NCBI GenBank assembly: GCA_017631155.1
Contig: JAGBTV010000039.1
Coordinates: 1 to 47,679 of the forward strand
Direction: 5' to 3'
DNA: 47,679 nt
Source: Oscillospiraceae bacterium
GTDB taxonomy: Bacteria > Bacillota > Clostridia > Oscillospirales > Oscillospiraceae
The notes below the pieces were generated by a model. That model worked only from the letters and a program-made list of their open reading frames with translations, had not been told where the DNA came from and made no database searches. Shown here one piece after another: positions 15,182-23,449 of the stretch (within the stretch, counting starts at the first letter, position 1; every line of letters begins with the position of its first letter). A program made the position numbers and the translations under genes.

Positions 15182-15257
15182 TGGTCCGAGTGGGGAGACT
15201 CGAACTCCCGGCATCCTGGTCCCAAACCAGGCGCCCTACCAACTGGGCCACACCCGG
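15182..15257 (-). tRNA. tRNA-Pro (anticodon TGG)
   Basis: Full cloverleaf on the minus strand: acceptor CCGGGTG/CACTCGG (one G-T pair), D stem GCCC/GGGC, anticodon stem CCTGG/CCAGG with loop TTTGGGA (anticodon TGG), T stem GGGAG/CTCCC with loop TTCGAGT, discriminator A and an encoded CCA end (15182-15184). TGG reads all or most proline codons by wobble. Confidence 0.96.
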
Positions 15258-15313
15258 AAAAATAACAAAACTGATTATACACCACCCTGCGGGAAAATGC
15301 AACCGAAATATGT

Positions 15314-15345
15314 AAAAAGTTCCCTCCGGTTTTTTCGGAGGGAAC
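15314..15345 (-). terminator. Terminator of the AbrB-MGL-EamA operon
   Basis: 10-bp stem GTTCCCTCCG/CGGAGGGAAC, then TTTTTACA on the minus strand, just after the stop at 15350. Confidence 0.88.
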
Positions 15346-15349
15346 ATCT

Positions 15350-16255
15350 TTACATATCGTATATGCCCATGATGATGATACCGACGATGGTAGTTGCGAT
15401 GCAGGCGTAGTGCTTCCAGCTGAGCTTTTCCTTCAGGAACAGGCGGCTCCACAAAACGGATGCTACGCAGTAGCTGGAAATAATGGGGGCGGCCAGGGCG
15501 GCTTCACCGCTAGCAAGAGCATAGATGTAGAACAGCTGACCGGCAGTTTCGAAGATCGCGCCGATGTACTTGGGACGCTCCACATTGGCAACCAGGGGCT
15601 GCTTTTTGATCAGCACGGTGTAGATGAAGCAGACCACACCAGCGGCAAAGAAGGTCAGCTCATAGGCCACATTGGCAGAGTCTTCGTTCAGAGTTTCCAG
15701 TACCAGATCGTCGGCAAAGGTGCCGGCAGCATCCAACAGGCAGTAAGCGATAGGCAGTGCCAAAGCCAGCCAGGATTTTGCGTATTTGTAGTTGGAAGCT
15801 TCCTGCCGTGCGGCCCGGAGGTCATTGTCTTCCCGAGCCTCAACAAAGCCCAAGGCGATTACACCGGCAGCGGCCAAGGTAATCGCCAAATACTGAGGCC
15901 AATCCATGGGATCGGCAGTGCCGGTAACGATGGCGATGATGGCGACCAACGCACCGCTGGCATTGCAGATGGGGGAGGAGATAGACAGCTCAATGTAGCG
16001 AAGACCCACATAACCCAAGGCCATAGAGCCGATATAGAGCAGGGAGACGGGCAGATATGTCCAAATCACTTGCCAGGAGATCTCTACACCGCCGATGATC
16101 TCGATCAGGGCATGAACACCCATCACAAGACCTACAGCCATGACCATTTTAAATTGGCTGTATTTGTCTTTGTTGTCGCGGCAGCCGATCTTGGAGAAAA
16201 AGTCAGAGCCGGACCAGCACAGAAGCGTAATAATTGCAAACCAGAACCACATCAT
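15350..16255 (-). CDS. EamA/DMT family transporter
   Basis: 301 residues with about ten hydrophobic helices and the two-fold EamA organisation (first half starts FWFAIITLLCWSGSDFF, second half FETAGQLFYIYALASGEAAL; ends LFLKEKLSWKHYACIATTIVGIII). A charged loop (EAREDNDLRAARQEASNYKYAK) links the halves. Likely exports a small metabolite; being third in an operon with a methionine gamma-lyase-like enzyme suggests an amino-acid or thiol product (inference). Start ATG 16255, AGAGGT eight bases upstream, 18 bp after the enzyme gene. Confidence 0.87.
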   Translation of the reverse strand: MMWFWFAIITLLCWSGSDFFSKIGCRDNKDKYSQFKMVMAVGLVMGVHALIEIIGGVEISWQVIWTYLPVSLLYIGSMALGYVGLRYIELSISSPICNASGALVAIIAIVTGTADPMDWPQYLAITLAAAGVIALGFVEAREDNDLRAARQEASNYKYAKSWLALALPIAYCLLDAAGTFADDLVLETLNEDSANVAYELTFFAAGVVCFIYTVLIKKQPLVANVERPKYIGAIFETAGQLFYIYALASGEAALAAPIISSYCVASVLWSRLFLKEKLSWKHYACIATTIVGIIIMGIYDM

Positions 16256-16273
16256 AAATTTTTACCTCTCTTT

Positions 16274-17560
16274 TTATTTCAGATTCACAAGTCCTGCATC
16301 TACCATTTTTTGCAGGCTCATGAGAATACCCAGCTTGGCATGATACCAGGTCAAGCCGCCCTGGAAGTATACAGCATAGGGTGGACGGATGGGGCCGTCC
16401 GCAGAAAGCTCCATGGTGCTGCCCTGTACAAATGCGCCTGCGGCCATAATGACCTGGCTGTCATAACCGGGCATATCACCGGGGATGGGTGTTGCAAAAC
16501 TGTCTACCGGCGCGGCGGCCTGGATGCCTTTGCAGAAGGCGATCATGCCTTCTTCACTGCCCAGTTCCACAGCCTGGATGATGTCGTGTCGGCTTTCGGT
16601 AGCGTTAGGAACGCACTTAAAGCCCAAAGGTTCATAGAGATTAGCGGCGAAAATCGCGCCTTTTTCTGCGTTGGCGGTTACCGTGGGGGAAAGGAAGAAT
16701 CCTTGATACAGCTGACCCATCAGACCGAAGTTGGCGCCAACCTCCTGTCCCAGTCCGGGAGCGGAAAGCCGGTAAGCGCAGCGGTCGATGCAGGTTCTTG
16801 TGCCGGCAATATAGCCGCCGGAGGAGGCAAGACCACCGCCGGGATTTTTAATCAGAGAACCTACGATCATATCCGCGCCCACATCGGAAGGCTCGATGGT
16901 TTCCACAAATTCACCGTAGCAGTTATCCACCATTACCAGCACATCCGGCTTGATGGATTTACAGAAAGCGATCAGCTCCCCAATCTGCGTTACGGAGAAG
17001 GTGGGGCGGGTGGCGTAGCCTTTGGATCGCTGAATGGTAATCAGCTTGGTTTTTTCGTTAATAGCCTTGCGGATGCCTTCCCAGTCAAAAGCCCCGCCCT
17101 CCAAAAGATCCACCTGACGGTAGGTAACACCGTATTCAGCCAAAGAGCAGGGGGAGGGGCGGATGCCGATGACCTCCTGCAAGGTGTCATAGGGCAGACC
17201 CACCGGGGAAAGCAGCTCGTCACCCGGCAGAAGATTGGCACTGAGGGCGATGGTGAGCGCGTGGGTGCCGCAGGTAATATGGGGGCGGACAAGGGCTGCT
17301 TCTGTGTGGAACACGTCTGCATAGACCTGCTCCAGCTTGTCACGGCCTTCATCATTGTAGCCGTAGCCGGTGGAGGCGGCAAAACAGGTTGCAGACACCC
17401 GGTTTTTCCGGAATGCGGCCAAGACCTTAGCCTGGTTGTATTCTGCGATCTGATCGATGACGTCAAAGCGATCTCTCAATCGGGCAATAGCCTCCTCGCC
17501 GTAGGCATAGACAGCAGGGGAGATGCCCATATCGGTATACATTTGGGTAATTTTGTTCAT
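16274..17560 (-). CDS. Methionine gamma-lyase family / aluminium-resistance-type PLP enzyme
   Basis: 428 residues matching the YnbB-like 'aluminium resistance' group of fold-type I PLP enzymes: STGYGYNDEGRDKLEQVYAD, HITCGTHALTIALSANLLPG, VDNCYGEFVE (Asp that contacts PLP), and the PLP lysine in GSLIKNPGGG. Annotated members are called methionine gamma-lyase family proteins but true activity is mostly untested; C-S lyase chemistry on sulfur amino acids is the best guess. Start ATG overlaps the AbrB stop by one codon step, so translation is coupled. Confidence 0.9.
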   Translation of the reverse strand: MNKITQMYTDMGISPAVYAYGEEAIARLRDRFDVIDQIAEYNQAKVLAAFRKNRVSATCFAASTGYGYNDEGRDKLEQVYADVFHTEAALVRPHITCGTHALTIALSANLLPGDELLSPVGLPYDTLQEVIGIRPSPCSLAEYGVTYRQVDLLEGGAFDWEGIRKAINEKTKLITIQRSKGYATRPTFSVTQIGELIAFCKSIKPDVLVMVDNCYGEFVETIEPSDVGADMIVGSLIKNPGGGLASSGGYIAGTRTCIDRCAYRLSAPGLGQEVGANFGLMGQLYQGFFLSPTVTANAEKGAIFAANLYEPLGFKCVPNATESRHDIIQAVELGSEEGMIAFCKGIQAAAPVDSFATPIPGDMPGYDSQVIMAAGAFVQGSTMELSADGPIRPPYAVYFQGGLTWYHAKLGILMSLQKMVDAGLVNLK

Positions 17561-17802
17561 ATTTCTTCCTCGGTTTCTACGGATTGAAAAATTTTATCAG
17601 CCAGAGTGTGGAGCGTTTCGGGTTTTGTTACGATCAAGCCTGTTTCGTTTTTTCCCAGGATCAACAGAGTGTCTCCCGGTTGGATGCCGAAAAACTCCCG
17701 GGCTTCCTTGGGAATCACGATCTGCCCCCGATCGCCAACCTTGGCTGTGCCGAAGACCTGCTGGGCGCTTCTTTTGCCTAAAATGTGTTTTCCGCCGGCC
17801 AT
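17557..17802 (-). CDS. AbrB/SpoVT-type DNA-binding regulator
   Basis: 81 residues; the core VFGTAKVGDRGQIVIPKEAR then FFGIQPGDTLLIL is the swapped-hairpin AbrB DNA-binding domain, preceded by a 16-residue basic arm and followed by a 25-residue acidic helix. First gene of the operon with the MGL-like enzyme and EamA transporter, whose expression it probably controls. ATG 17802 with AAAGGAG upstream; the longer frame to 17919 is only the promoter region. Confidence 0.9.
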   Translation of the reverse strand: MAGGKHILGKRSAQQVFGTAKVGDRGQIVIPKEAREFFGIQPGDTLLILGKNETGLIVTKPETLHTLADKIFQSVETEEEI

Positions 17803-17844
17803 GATGGCACTCCTTTCACACTTTTCATACTTTTCACACAGGAA

Positions 17845-17885
17845 ATTATAGTAAAAACCGCCTCGGTTGTCAAGACCGAAGCGGT
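17845..17885 (-). promoter_or_regulatory. Consensus promoter nested in a terminator hairpin
   Basis: On the minus strand TTGACA (17868-17873), 17-bp spacer and TATAAT (17845-17850) make a perfect sigma-A promoter for the AbrB operon. The same DNA forms an 11-bp stem ACCGCTTCGGT/ACCGAGGCGGT (17857-17867, 17875-17885) followed by TTTTTAC, a terminator for the upstream yugP gene; the -35 box is the loop. Confidence 0.85.
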
Positions 17886-17890
17886 AATAA

Positions 17891-18616
17891 TCAGTCGTTT
17901 CTTCTGCGACCGTTGCCACCGAAAATAATCAAAAGCCGCAAGATCTGTGCAAGGGATACTGCAGTAGCGGCGACATAGGTCATGGCAGCGGCGGACAGGG
18001 TTTTTCTTGCGCCCCGACGCTCTTCCTGAGACAAGATTTCGGCACTTTCAATCGCTTGCATGGCTCTGCGGCTGGCATTGAACTCCACAGGCAGCGTCAC
18101 CAGCTGGAAAACCAAAGAAAGTGCGAAACAGGCAATACCGATATAGACAAGGGTGTAGTTGTATTCTCCGGCAACACCCAGCAAAACACCCAGCAGGATC
18201 AGGGGCATGGCCAGCTTACTGCCGAAATTGGTGACGGGGATAATGGCGGCCCGGAGTTTAATAGGGCCATAGCTTTGGGCGTACTGAACAGCGTGACCTG
18301 CTTCGTGGGCGGCCACACCGATGGCAGCCACAGAGGAAGCGTCGTAAACACTGTCAGAAAGCCGGATCACATTGGTTTTGGGGTCGAAATGATCTGTCAG
18401 GTTTCCACTGACCCGTTCGATCCGCACACCGCTGACACCGTTGGCGGCAAGCACCCGACGGGCTGCTTCCGCACCGGTAATTCTACGGCTGGAAAATTGC
18501 TTGGAGTATTTTTTGAATGTGGAATTCACATTGGTACTGGCCCAGATCGACAAGATAATACAGGGCAGCACCAGGATCAGATAGGTGAAATCAAATCCGT
18601 AGTAATAAAAAGGCAT
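17891..18616 (-). CDS. yugP: YugP-type zinc membrane metallopeptidase
   Basis: 241 residues. N-terminal helix (FTYLILVLPCIILSIWAS), then a domain with the metallopeptidase motif HEAGH in VAAHEAGHAVQYAQ and two to three further helices (PLILLGVLLGVAGEY, IGIACFALSLVFQLVTLPVEF), the order found in YugP/DUF2268-like (PF04298) proteins. Predicted to cleave membrane-associated substrates; biological targets unknown. ATG 18616 follows AAGGAG. Confidence 0.9.
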   Translation of the reverse strand: MPFYYYGFDFTYLILVLPCIILSIWASTNVNSTFKKYSKQFSSRRITGAEAARRVLAANGVSGVRIERVSGNLTDHFDPKTNVIRLSDSVYDASSVAAIGVAAHEAGHAVQYAQSYGPIKLRAAIIPVTNFGSKLAMPLILLGVLLGVAGEYNYTLVYIGIACFALSLVFQLVTLPVEFNASRRAMQAIESAEILSQEERRGARKTLSAAAMTYVAATAVSLAQILRLLIIFGGNGRRRND

Positions 18617-18674
18617 GGATAATCTCCTTGTTCATATTCGGTTTCCCCAAAGGGGATAACTTAACGGTAGGTAT

Positions 18675-18703
18675 ATTATAGCCGCACAGGGCAGTTTTGT
18701 AAA
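18675..18703 (-). promoter_or_regulatory. Promoter of yugP
   Basis: Minus-strand TTTACA (18698-18703), 17-bp spacer, TATAAT (18675-18680), beginning right after the stop of the radical SAM gene. Confidence 0.75.
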
Positions 18704-18705
18704 TC

Positions 18706-19575
18706 CTAATCTGCCAAGTATTGTCTGAGGTATGCCAATACTTGTTTCTTATCCGCTGACCACAGCGGTGCCACCAGCTCCTTTTTCGCGCCGTCACCGG
18801 TGATGCGGTGTACGGTAACATGGTTTGGAACGACATTGAGACAGTCCTTGAGAATAGAAGCGTATTCTTCCATCGTCAAACAGCGAAAAGTGCCTTTATG
18901 ATAATCTTTTTCCAACTGTGTGCCTTTCAATACATGCAAAAGATGGAATTTTACTCCGTCAGTACCGGCCTTAATGACCTCCCGGGTGGTCTTTAACATC
19001 ATTTCCTGTGTTTCTCCCGGCAGTCCCAGAATAATGTGGGTAACGACTTCCAACCCGGCTGCTTTTAACCGCTTCACGGCATCGTGGTAAACCTCCGTCC
19101 GGTAGCCACGATGAAAGGCTTCTGCGGTTGCATCGTGAACGGTTTGCAGGCCAAGCTCTACGGTGATGGGTTTGATTTTGTTGAGTTTTTCCAGTAATGC
19201 CAACACATCGTCACCCAAACAGTCCGGCCGGGTTCCGATGGCAAGTCCTACAATATCATCCGGTTCCATAGCCTCCCGGTAAAGCGGTTCCAATTTGGAA
19301 ACAGGGCCGTAGGTGTTGGTGAAGGATTGAAAATAGGCGATATATTTTCCATGTTTATTTTTGAAGGCAACTCTTTTTTTCGCTTGCTCCAACTGCTCCC
19401 GGATGGATACGCCTGATGCGGCAAAATCTCCACCGCCGGCAGCGGAGCAGAAGGCGCAGCCACCGGTGCCGATTGTGCCATCCCGGTTGGGACAGGTGAA
19501 ACCGGCATCGATAGCCAGCTTATATACTTTACAACCAAACTGGCTGCGATAATGCTGAGAAAGCGTCCGGTACAC
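18706..19575 (-). CDS. TIGR01212-family radical SAM protein
   Basis: 289 residues. The cluster-binding cysteines lie in CPNRDGTIGTGGCAFC (C-x12-C-x2-C, the spacing of the YhcC/TIGR01212 group), followed by TNTYGPVSKL, GTRPDCLGDDVLALL and HIILGLPGETQEMM of the radical SAM barrel. Reaction unknown; Elp3-like relatives modify tRNA. GTG start at 19575 with AGGAGG upstream. Confidence 0.9.
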   Translation of the reverse strand: MYRTLSQHYRSQFGCKVYKLAIDAGFTCPNRDGTIGTGGCAFCSAAGGGDFAASGVSIREQLEQAKKRVAFKNKHGKYIAYFQSFTNTYGPVSKLEPLYREAMEPDDIVGLAIGTRPDCLGDDVLALLEKLNKIKPITVELGLQTVHDATAEAFHRGYRTEVYHDAVKRLKAAGLEVVTHIILGLPGETQEMMLKTTREVIKAGTDGVKFHLLHVLKGTQLEKDYHKGTFRCLTMEEYASILKDCLNVVPNHVTVHRITGDGAKKELVAPLWSADKKQVLAYLRQYLAD

Positions 19576-19610
19576 AATAGCACCTCCTGTTGCGCATTTG
19601 ATTTTCTTAT

Positions 19611-19638
19611 ATTATACTAAATAAAGAAAATGGTGCAA
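19611..19638 (-). promoter_or_regulatory. Promoter of the radical SAM gene
   Basis: Minus-strand TTGCAC (19633-19638), 16-bp spacer, TATAAT (19611-19616). Confidence 0.65.
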
Positions 19639-19706
19639 CGAAAAAATTGAAAACTAGTGAGTAAAAACAGATCCTTCTTCGTTATAGGAGTAGAGAGGTG
19701 ATCCAA

Positions 19707-20258
19707 ATGCGTGAAATCGGTGAAAGTAGCTACCGCCGTTTTTTGCAGGGTGACAGCCAGGCATTGGAAGAATTGATACGTACATATTCCGATGCCTTGG
19801 TTCGGTTTGCTTACAGCTATGTGAAAAATTCCGCTGCTGCTGAGGATTTGGCAGGGGATACCATAGCGCTGCTGTTTATGAAAGGCAAGCACTTTGTTTC
19901 GGAGTATCAGCTGAAGTCTTATTTGTATAAGGTTACCCGCAGCCTCTGTGTGGATTATCTGCGAAAGCACAAAAAAGAAGTGCCTTTGGAGGATGTGGAA
20001 AATATTCTCCTTTCGGAAAGCGCAGAGACCGATTATCTGCGCCGCAGTCGGGATGAGAAGCTGTATGTCTGTATGCAAAGACTGCCGGATCAATATAGGG
20101 AAATCTTACAACTGACTTATTTTTCCGGATTTTCTTTGCAGGAAAGCGGTAAGATCCTGGGAAAGAATGTAAAGCAAATGTACAACCTGCATACACGCGC
20201 CAAGATGGCCTTGAAGCTGCTTTTGGAAAAGGAGGGCATTACGGATGAAGACTTATGA
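19707..20258 (+). CDS. ECF-type RNA polymerase sigma factor
   Basis: 183 residues with sigma region 2 (LEELIRTYSDALVRFAYSYV, AAEDLAGDTIALLF, LKSYLYKVTRSLCVDYLRKH) and region 4 (LPDQYREILQLTYFSGFSLQ, ESGKILGKNVKQMYNLHTRA). Regions 1 and 3 are absent, as in ECF factors. ATG 19707 has AGAGGTG eight bases upstream (a GTG at 19698 is the alternative). It overlaps by 14 bp the next gene, a membrane-anchored beta-propeller whose position fits an anti-sigma or signal sensor. No obvious standard promoter in front. Confidence 0.9.
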   Translation: MREIGESSYRRFLQGDSQALEELIRTYSDALVRFAYSYVKNSAAAEDLAGDTIALLFMKGKHFVSEYQLKSYLYKVTRSLCVDYLRKHKKEVPLEDVENILLSESAETDYLRRSRDEKLYVCMQRLPDQYREILQLTYFSGFSLQESGKILGKNVKQMYNLHTRAKMALKLLLEKEGITDEDL

Positions 20259-22071
20259 GGAGCGCTGCGCTGATGTAACAGCGAAGATTACAAAATTAAA
20301 AAAACGAAAGAGAAACCGGCAAATTGCCATATTTTCCGGCTGCTTATGCCTGGTAGCAGCACTGGTACTGGTGCTGTTTTGGCCTTTGGATACCGGAGCA
20401 CCCAATGTTTCCCGGTACGCAGACAGCTCTTACTACAGCCTGATACAGCGCATCAATGAGGCGACTTATGTAAAACCGAGATACAAAAATAATTTTGAAA
20501 AGCTGACCGAGCAGTTCGTAAGATATGATTTTTCCGGTGGTGCTATGGGGCCACCTGTGATGAATGCGCCGGCAGAAGACGCGCTGAATGGTTCTGCAGG
20601 GGGAACTTATGTAGAGGTAACAGATAATCAGGTGGCAGGTGTCATCGAAGCGGATATCGTGAAGCGCTCTGACCGGTATATCTTCCATCTTTACGGCAAG
20701 GAACTGCGAATCTACAGCATTGCCGGAGAAAACTCGAAACTGGTGACAAACTTTGCGCTGGAGGATTCTGAGGAAACGGTTTGGTATGATGCCCCTGAGA
20801 TGTATCTATCCCAGGACTGCCGGACGGTATATGTGATTCGCAGCGGCAGCTGGAAAACGGCAGAGCGAGTCAATGCGTTTGTTTCGGTGTTGGCTTTGGA
20901 TGTTTCAGATGTTACAGCCGTAAAAACAAAAGAGCAGGTATTTATGACCGGCAATTACCTGTCTTCCCGTATGGTGGGGAACGATCTTCTGCTGATGGGA
21001 CAGTATCAAATTCGCCAGGGTGTAGACTTTTCGGATGAATCCACATTTCTTCCCATGGTAGGAACCCGGGATCAAATGCAGCCTGTGGCTGCAGAGGATA
21101 TTTATGCCCCCGAGGAATTAACCACTACACGCTATACCGTGGTGTGCAAGCTGGATGGAGAGAACCTGGCGGTAAAGGACAGCGCGGCATTTCTTTCCTA
21201 TTCCCAGGAGCTGTATGTATCTGCGGAAACCATCTATGCAACCAGAACTTATACCGAGCAAACCGATACCGGCAGCCGTACCATGACCCACATCACAGCA
21301 CTGGGATATGCCGCAGAGGGACTAGAGCATAAGGGTAGCATTGCTATTGCCGGTACTGTGAAGAATCAGTATAGCCTAGATGAATTTGAGGGTGTACTGC
21401 GAGTGGTAACTTCTACTACGGAGACGATTACCGGTTCTGATGGAGACAATGCCTGGGGTAAGACAAAGCGCAATGTGAATCTGACCTGTATTGATTTGCA
21501 GACTATGGAAGTTCTTGCTCAGGTGGAAGCCTTTGCACCGGAAGGAGAAACGGCGGAATCCGTCCGTTTTGACGGGGATAAGGCCTATGTCTGCACCGCA
21601 GAGGTCATCACATTGAAAGACCCGGTGTATTTCTTCGATCTGAGCGATCTTGGGAATATTACCTGGAAGGATACCGGAACTATCGATGGCTATTCCAGTT
21701 CTCTTGTGAATTTCCGGGATGGCTACCTGTTGGGAATCGGCTACAACGGAAACCGGGATTTGAAGATCGAGATTTACGATCAGGTGACTGACGGTGTGGA
21801 ATCGGTATGTGCCTACGAGCGCGGCGCCATATTCAGCGAAGAATATAAATCCTATCTCATTGACCGGGAAAACGGCCTGATTGGTTTGGCTGTGCGGGAT
21901 TACAGCGAGAAAGATTATCGGTATGTTTTGCTGATGTTCGACGGTTATGGGCTTCGGCAGCTGGCAGAGGTGCCCATCTGTGTTGAACGGCCCCAGGATG
22001 TCCGGGCTGTGCTGATTGACGGCTGGCTGTATATTTTAGCAAAGGATTTCAACCTGCAAAAAGTTTGGTGA
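20245..22071 (+). CDS. Membrane-anchored beta-propeller protein (PF09826-like)
   Basis: 608 residues: a basic cytoplasmic N-terminus of about 26 residues (ITKLKKRKRNRQ), one membrane helix at about 27-46, then an extracellular domain of about 550 residues. The segment VTDNQVAGVIEADIVKRSDR corresponds to the TNVQVxGVDEADIVKTDG motif of the 'beta propeller domain' family PF09826. Ribosome site GGAGGG inside the sigma gene. The single-helix topology and coupling to an ECF sigma gene suggest it may be its membrane partner, though no known anti-sigma domain is visible in the short cytoplasmic part. Confidence 0.82.
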   Translation: MKTYEERCADVTAKITKLKKRKRNRQIAIFSGCLCLVAALVLVLFWPLDTGAPNVSRYADSSYYSLIQRINEATYVKPRYKNNFEKLTEQFVRYDFSGGAMGPPVMNAPAEDALNGSAGGTYVEVTDNQVAGVIEADIVKRSDRYIFHLYGKELRIYSIAGENSKLVTNFALEDSEETVWYDAPEMYLSQDCRTVYVIRSGSWKTAERVNAFVSVLALDVSDVTAVKTKEQVFMTGNYLSSRMVGNDLLLMGQYQIRQGVDFSDESTFLPMVGTRDQMQPVAAEDIYAPEELTTTRYTVVCKLDGENLAVKDSAAFLSYSQELYVSAETIYATRTYTEQTDTGSRTMTHITALGYAAEGLEHKGSIAIAGTVKNQYSLDEFEGVLRVVTSTTETITGSDGDNAWGKTKRNVNLTCIDLQTMEVLAQVEAFAPEGETAESVRFDGDKAYVCTAEVITLKDPVYFFDLSDLGNITWKDTGTIDGYSSSLVNFRDGYLLGIGYNGNRDLKIEIYDQVTDGVESVCAYERGAIFSEEYKSYLIDRENGLIGLAVRDYSEKDYRYVLLMFDGYGLRQLAEVPICVERPQDVRAVLIDGWLYILAKDFNLQKVW

Positions 22072-22084
22072 AATTTGATTCAGT

Positions 22085-22128
22085 AAATGGGAGGCAGTAC
22101 CGGAATGGTGCTGTTTCCCATTTTTTTA
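22085..22128 (+). terminator. Terminator after the beta-propeller gene
   Basis: AAATGGGA/TCCCATTT outer stem extended by GCAGTACC/GGTGCTGT, then TTTTTTTA. Confidence 0.85.
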
Positions 22129-22144
22129 GGCATAAAATTATGTG

Positions 22145-22179
22145 TGGTCAAAACGGGAAAAATGGTGTATAGTAATAAA
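22145..22179 (+). promoter_or_regulatory. Promoter of trxA operon
   Basis: TGGTCA, 17-bp spacer and TATAGT, about 30 bp before AAGGAGGA of thioredoxin. The -35 is weak. Confidence 0.45.
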
Positions 22180-22203
22180 AAAGAAAATAAGGAGGAACAA
22201 ACC

Positions 22204-22512
22204 ATGTCTGTTATCAACATTACCAAAGAAAATTTTGAAGAAGAAGTCCTGCGCAGCGAAAAGCCGGTTCTGCTGGACTTTTATGCCGATTGGTGCGGCC
22301 CTTGTCGGATGGTGGCGCCTGTAGTCCATGAGATTGCCGAAGAAAATGACCAAATCAAAGTGGGTAAGATCAATGTAGATGAGCAGATGGATCTTGCTAT
22401 GCGTTTTCAGGTGACAAGCATTCCTCTGCTGGTGGTTATGCAGGACGGTGAAGTGGTCAATCAGGCTTTGGGTGCCCGTCCTAAGGAAGCCATTTTAAAG
22501 ATGATCCCCTGA
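22204..22512 (+). CDS. trxA: Thioredoxin
   Basis: 102 residues, full thioredoxin fold with active site WCGPC (FYADWCGPCRM) and the cis-Pro segment TSIPLLVV. Reduces protein disulfides in the cytoplasm with thioredoxin reductase. ATG 22204 has AAGGAGGA upstream; the frame is open back to 22087 but that covers the terminator and promoter. PAP2 and dUTPase genes follow closely (10-bp gap, then ATGA overlap), so three genes share a transcript. Confidence 0.96.
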   Translation: MSVINITKENFEEEVLRSEKPVLLDFYADWCGPCRMVAPVVHEIAEENDQIKVGKINVDEQMDLAMRFQVTSIPLLVVMQDGEVVNQALGARPKEAILKMIP

Positions 22513-22522
22513 GGAAATCCAT

Positions 22523-23449
22523 ATGAAGTTTTTGTACTTATTGGAAAGCATCCGCTTTCCGGCTTTGGATAAGCTGATGCTGCTGGTGACACACCTGGGG
22601 GAAGAAACGGCGTTTTTAGTGATTGCCCTGATTGTCTTTTGGTGCGTGAATAAATACCACGGCTATTACCTGTTGGGTGTAGGACTTTTCGGTAACCTTG
22701 CCAATCAGTTTATGAAGATCACCTGCCGAATTCCCAGACCCTGGGTTCGGGACCCGGACTTTACGGTGGTAGAAGCTGCCAAGGCGGAGGCTGGTGGCTA
22801 CAGCTTCCCCAGTGGACATACCCAAACAGCTGTGGGTACTTTGTGCGCAGTTGCGGCTGCCCAAAAGCGTAAGTGGATCGGTGCGGTTTGTGTGGCTTTG
22901 GCGGTGCTGACTGCATTTTCCAGACTGTATTTGGGTGTCCATACCCCGGCAGATGTTTTGGTAGGCGCTGCCATGGCGCTGGCTATGGTGTTCGGTTTGA
23001 AGCCGCTGATGCAGGAAAAGAGAAAGCGGTTTATCCCGATTGTCTTTGGTATCATGCTTCTTTTAAGCGCCGGCTTCCTTGCCTACCTGGAACTGTTTCC
23101 TTTCCCGGCAGATTTGGATGGGGATAACTATGCATCCGCCATAAAGAATGCCTATACCTTCCTGGGCTGCTTTGCCGGTGTTTTGGTGGTGTATGCGGTG
23201 GATGAAACCAGACTGCATTTTACCACAAAAGCGGTTTGGTGGGCGCAGATCCTCAAAGCAGTATTGGGTCTTGCCGTTGTGCTGCTGGTGAAAGAGGGGC
23301 TTCGCAGTCCGTTGGAAGCAATTATTGGCAATATCATGATCGCGCGGGCAGTCCGGTATTTTCTGATCGTGGTGGCGGCTGGCATCCTGTGGCCCTTGAC
23401 CTTCCGCTGGTTTTCAAAGTTTGGAGCAAAGAAGGAGAAAGTATCATGA
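22523..23449 (+). CDS. PAP2 family membrane phosphatase
   Basis: 308 residues, about eight helices. All three PAP2 motifs are present: KITCRIPRP (KxxxxxxRP), SFPSGHTQT (PSGH) and SRLYLGVHTPADV (SRxxxxxHxxxD). Such enzymes dephosphorylate lipid phosphates such as undecaprenyl diphosphate or phosphatidate at the outer membrane face. The extended C-terminus (about 120 residues with further helices) is longer than in PgpB-like enzymes. GAGGAAAT precedes ATG 22523. Confidence 0.92.
   Translation: MKFLYLLESIRFPALDKLMLLVTHLGEETAFLVIALIVFWCVNKYHGYYLLGVGLFGNLANQFMKITCRIPRPWVRDPDFTVVEAAKAEAGGYSFPSGHTQTAVGTLCAVAAAQKRKWIGAVCVALAVLTAFSRLYLGVHTPADVLVGAAMALAMVFGLKPLMQEKRKRFIPIVFGIMLLLSAGFLAYLELFPFPADLDGDNYASAIKNAYTFLGCFAGVLVVYAVDETRLHFTTKAVWWAQILKAVLGLAVVLLVKEGLRSPLEAIIGNIMIARAVRYFLIVVAAGILWPLTFRWFSKFGAKKEKVS

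Noticed and set aside
14962..15285. Minus-strand frames across tRNA-Pro and the structured repeat
   Set aside because: They translate a tRNA, its terminator and a hairpin element; no coding signal.
15410..17587. 725-codon open frame on the plus strand
   Set aside because: It is antisense to the EamA and methionine gamma-lyase-like genes, which have clear motifs, ribosome sites, operon overlap, promoter and terminator. Translation gives no recognisable domains.
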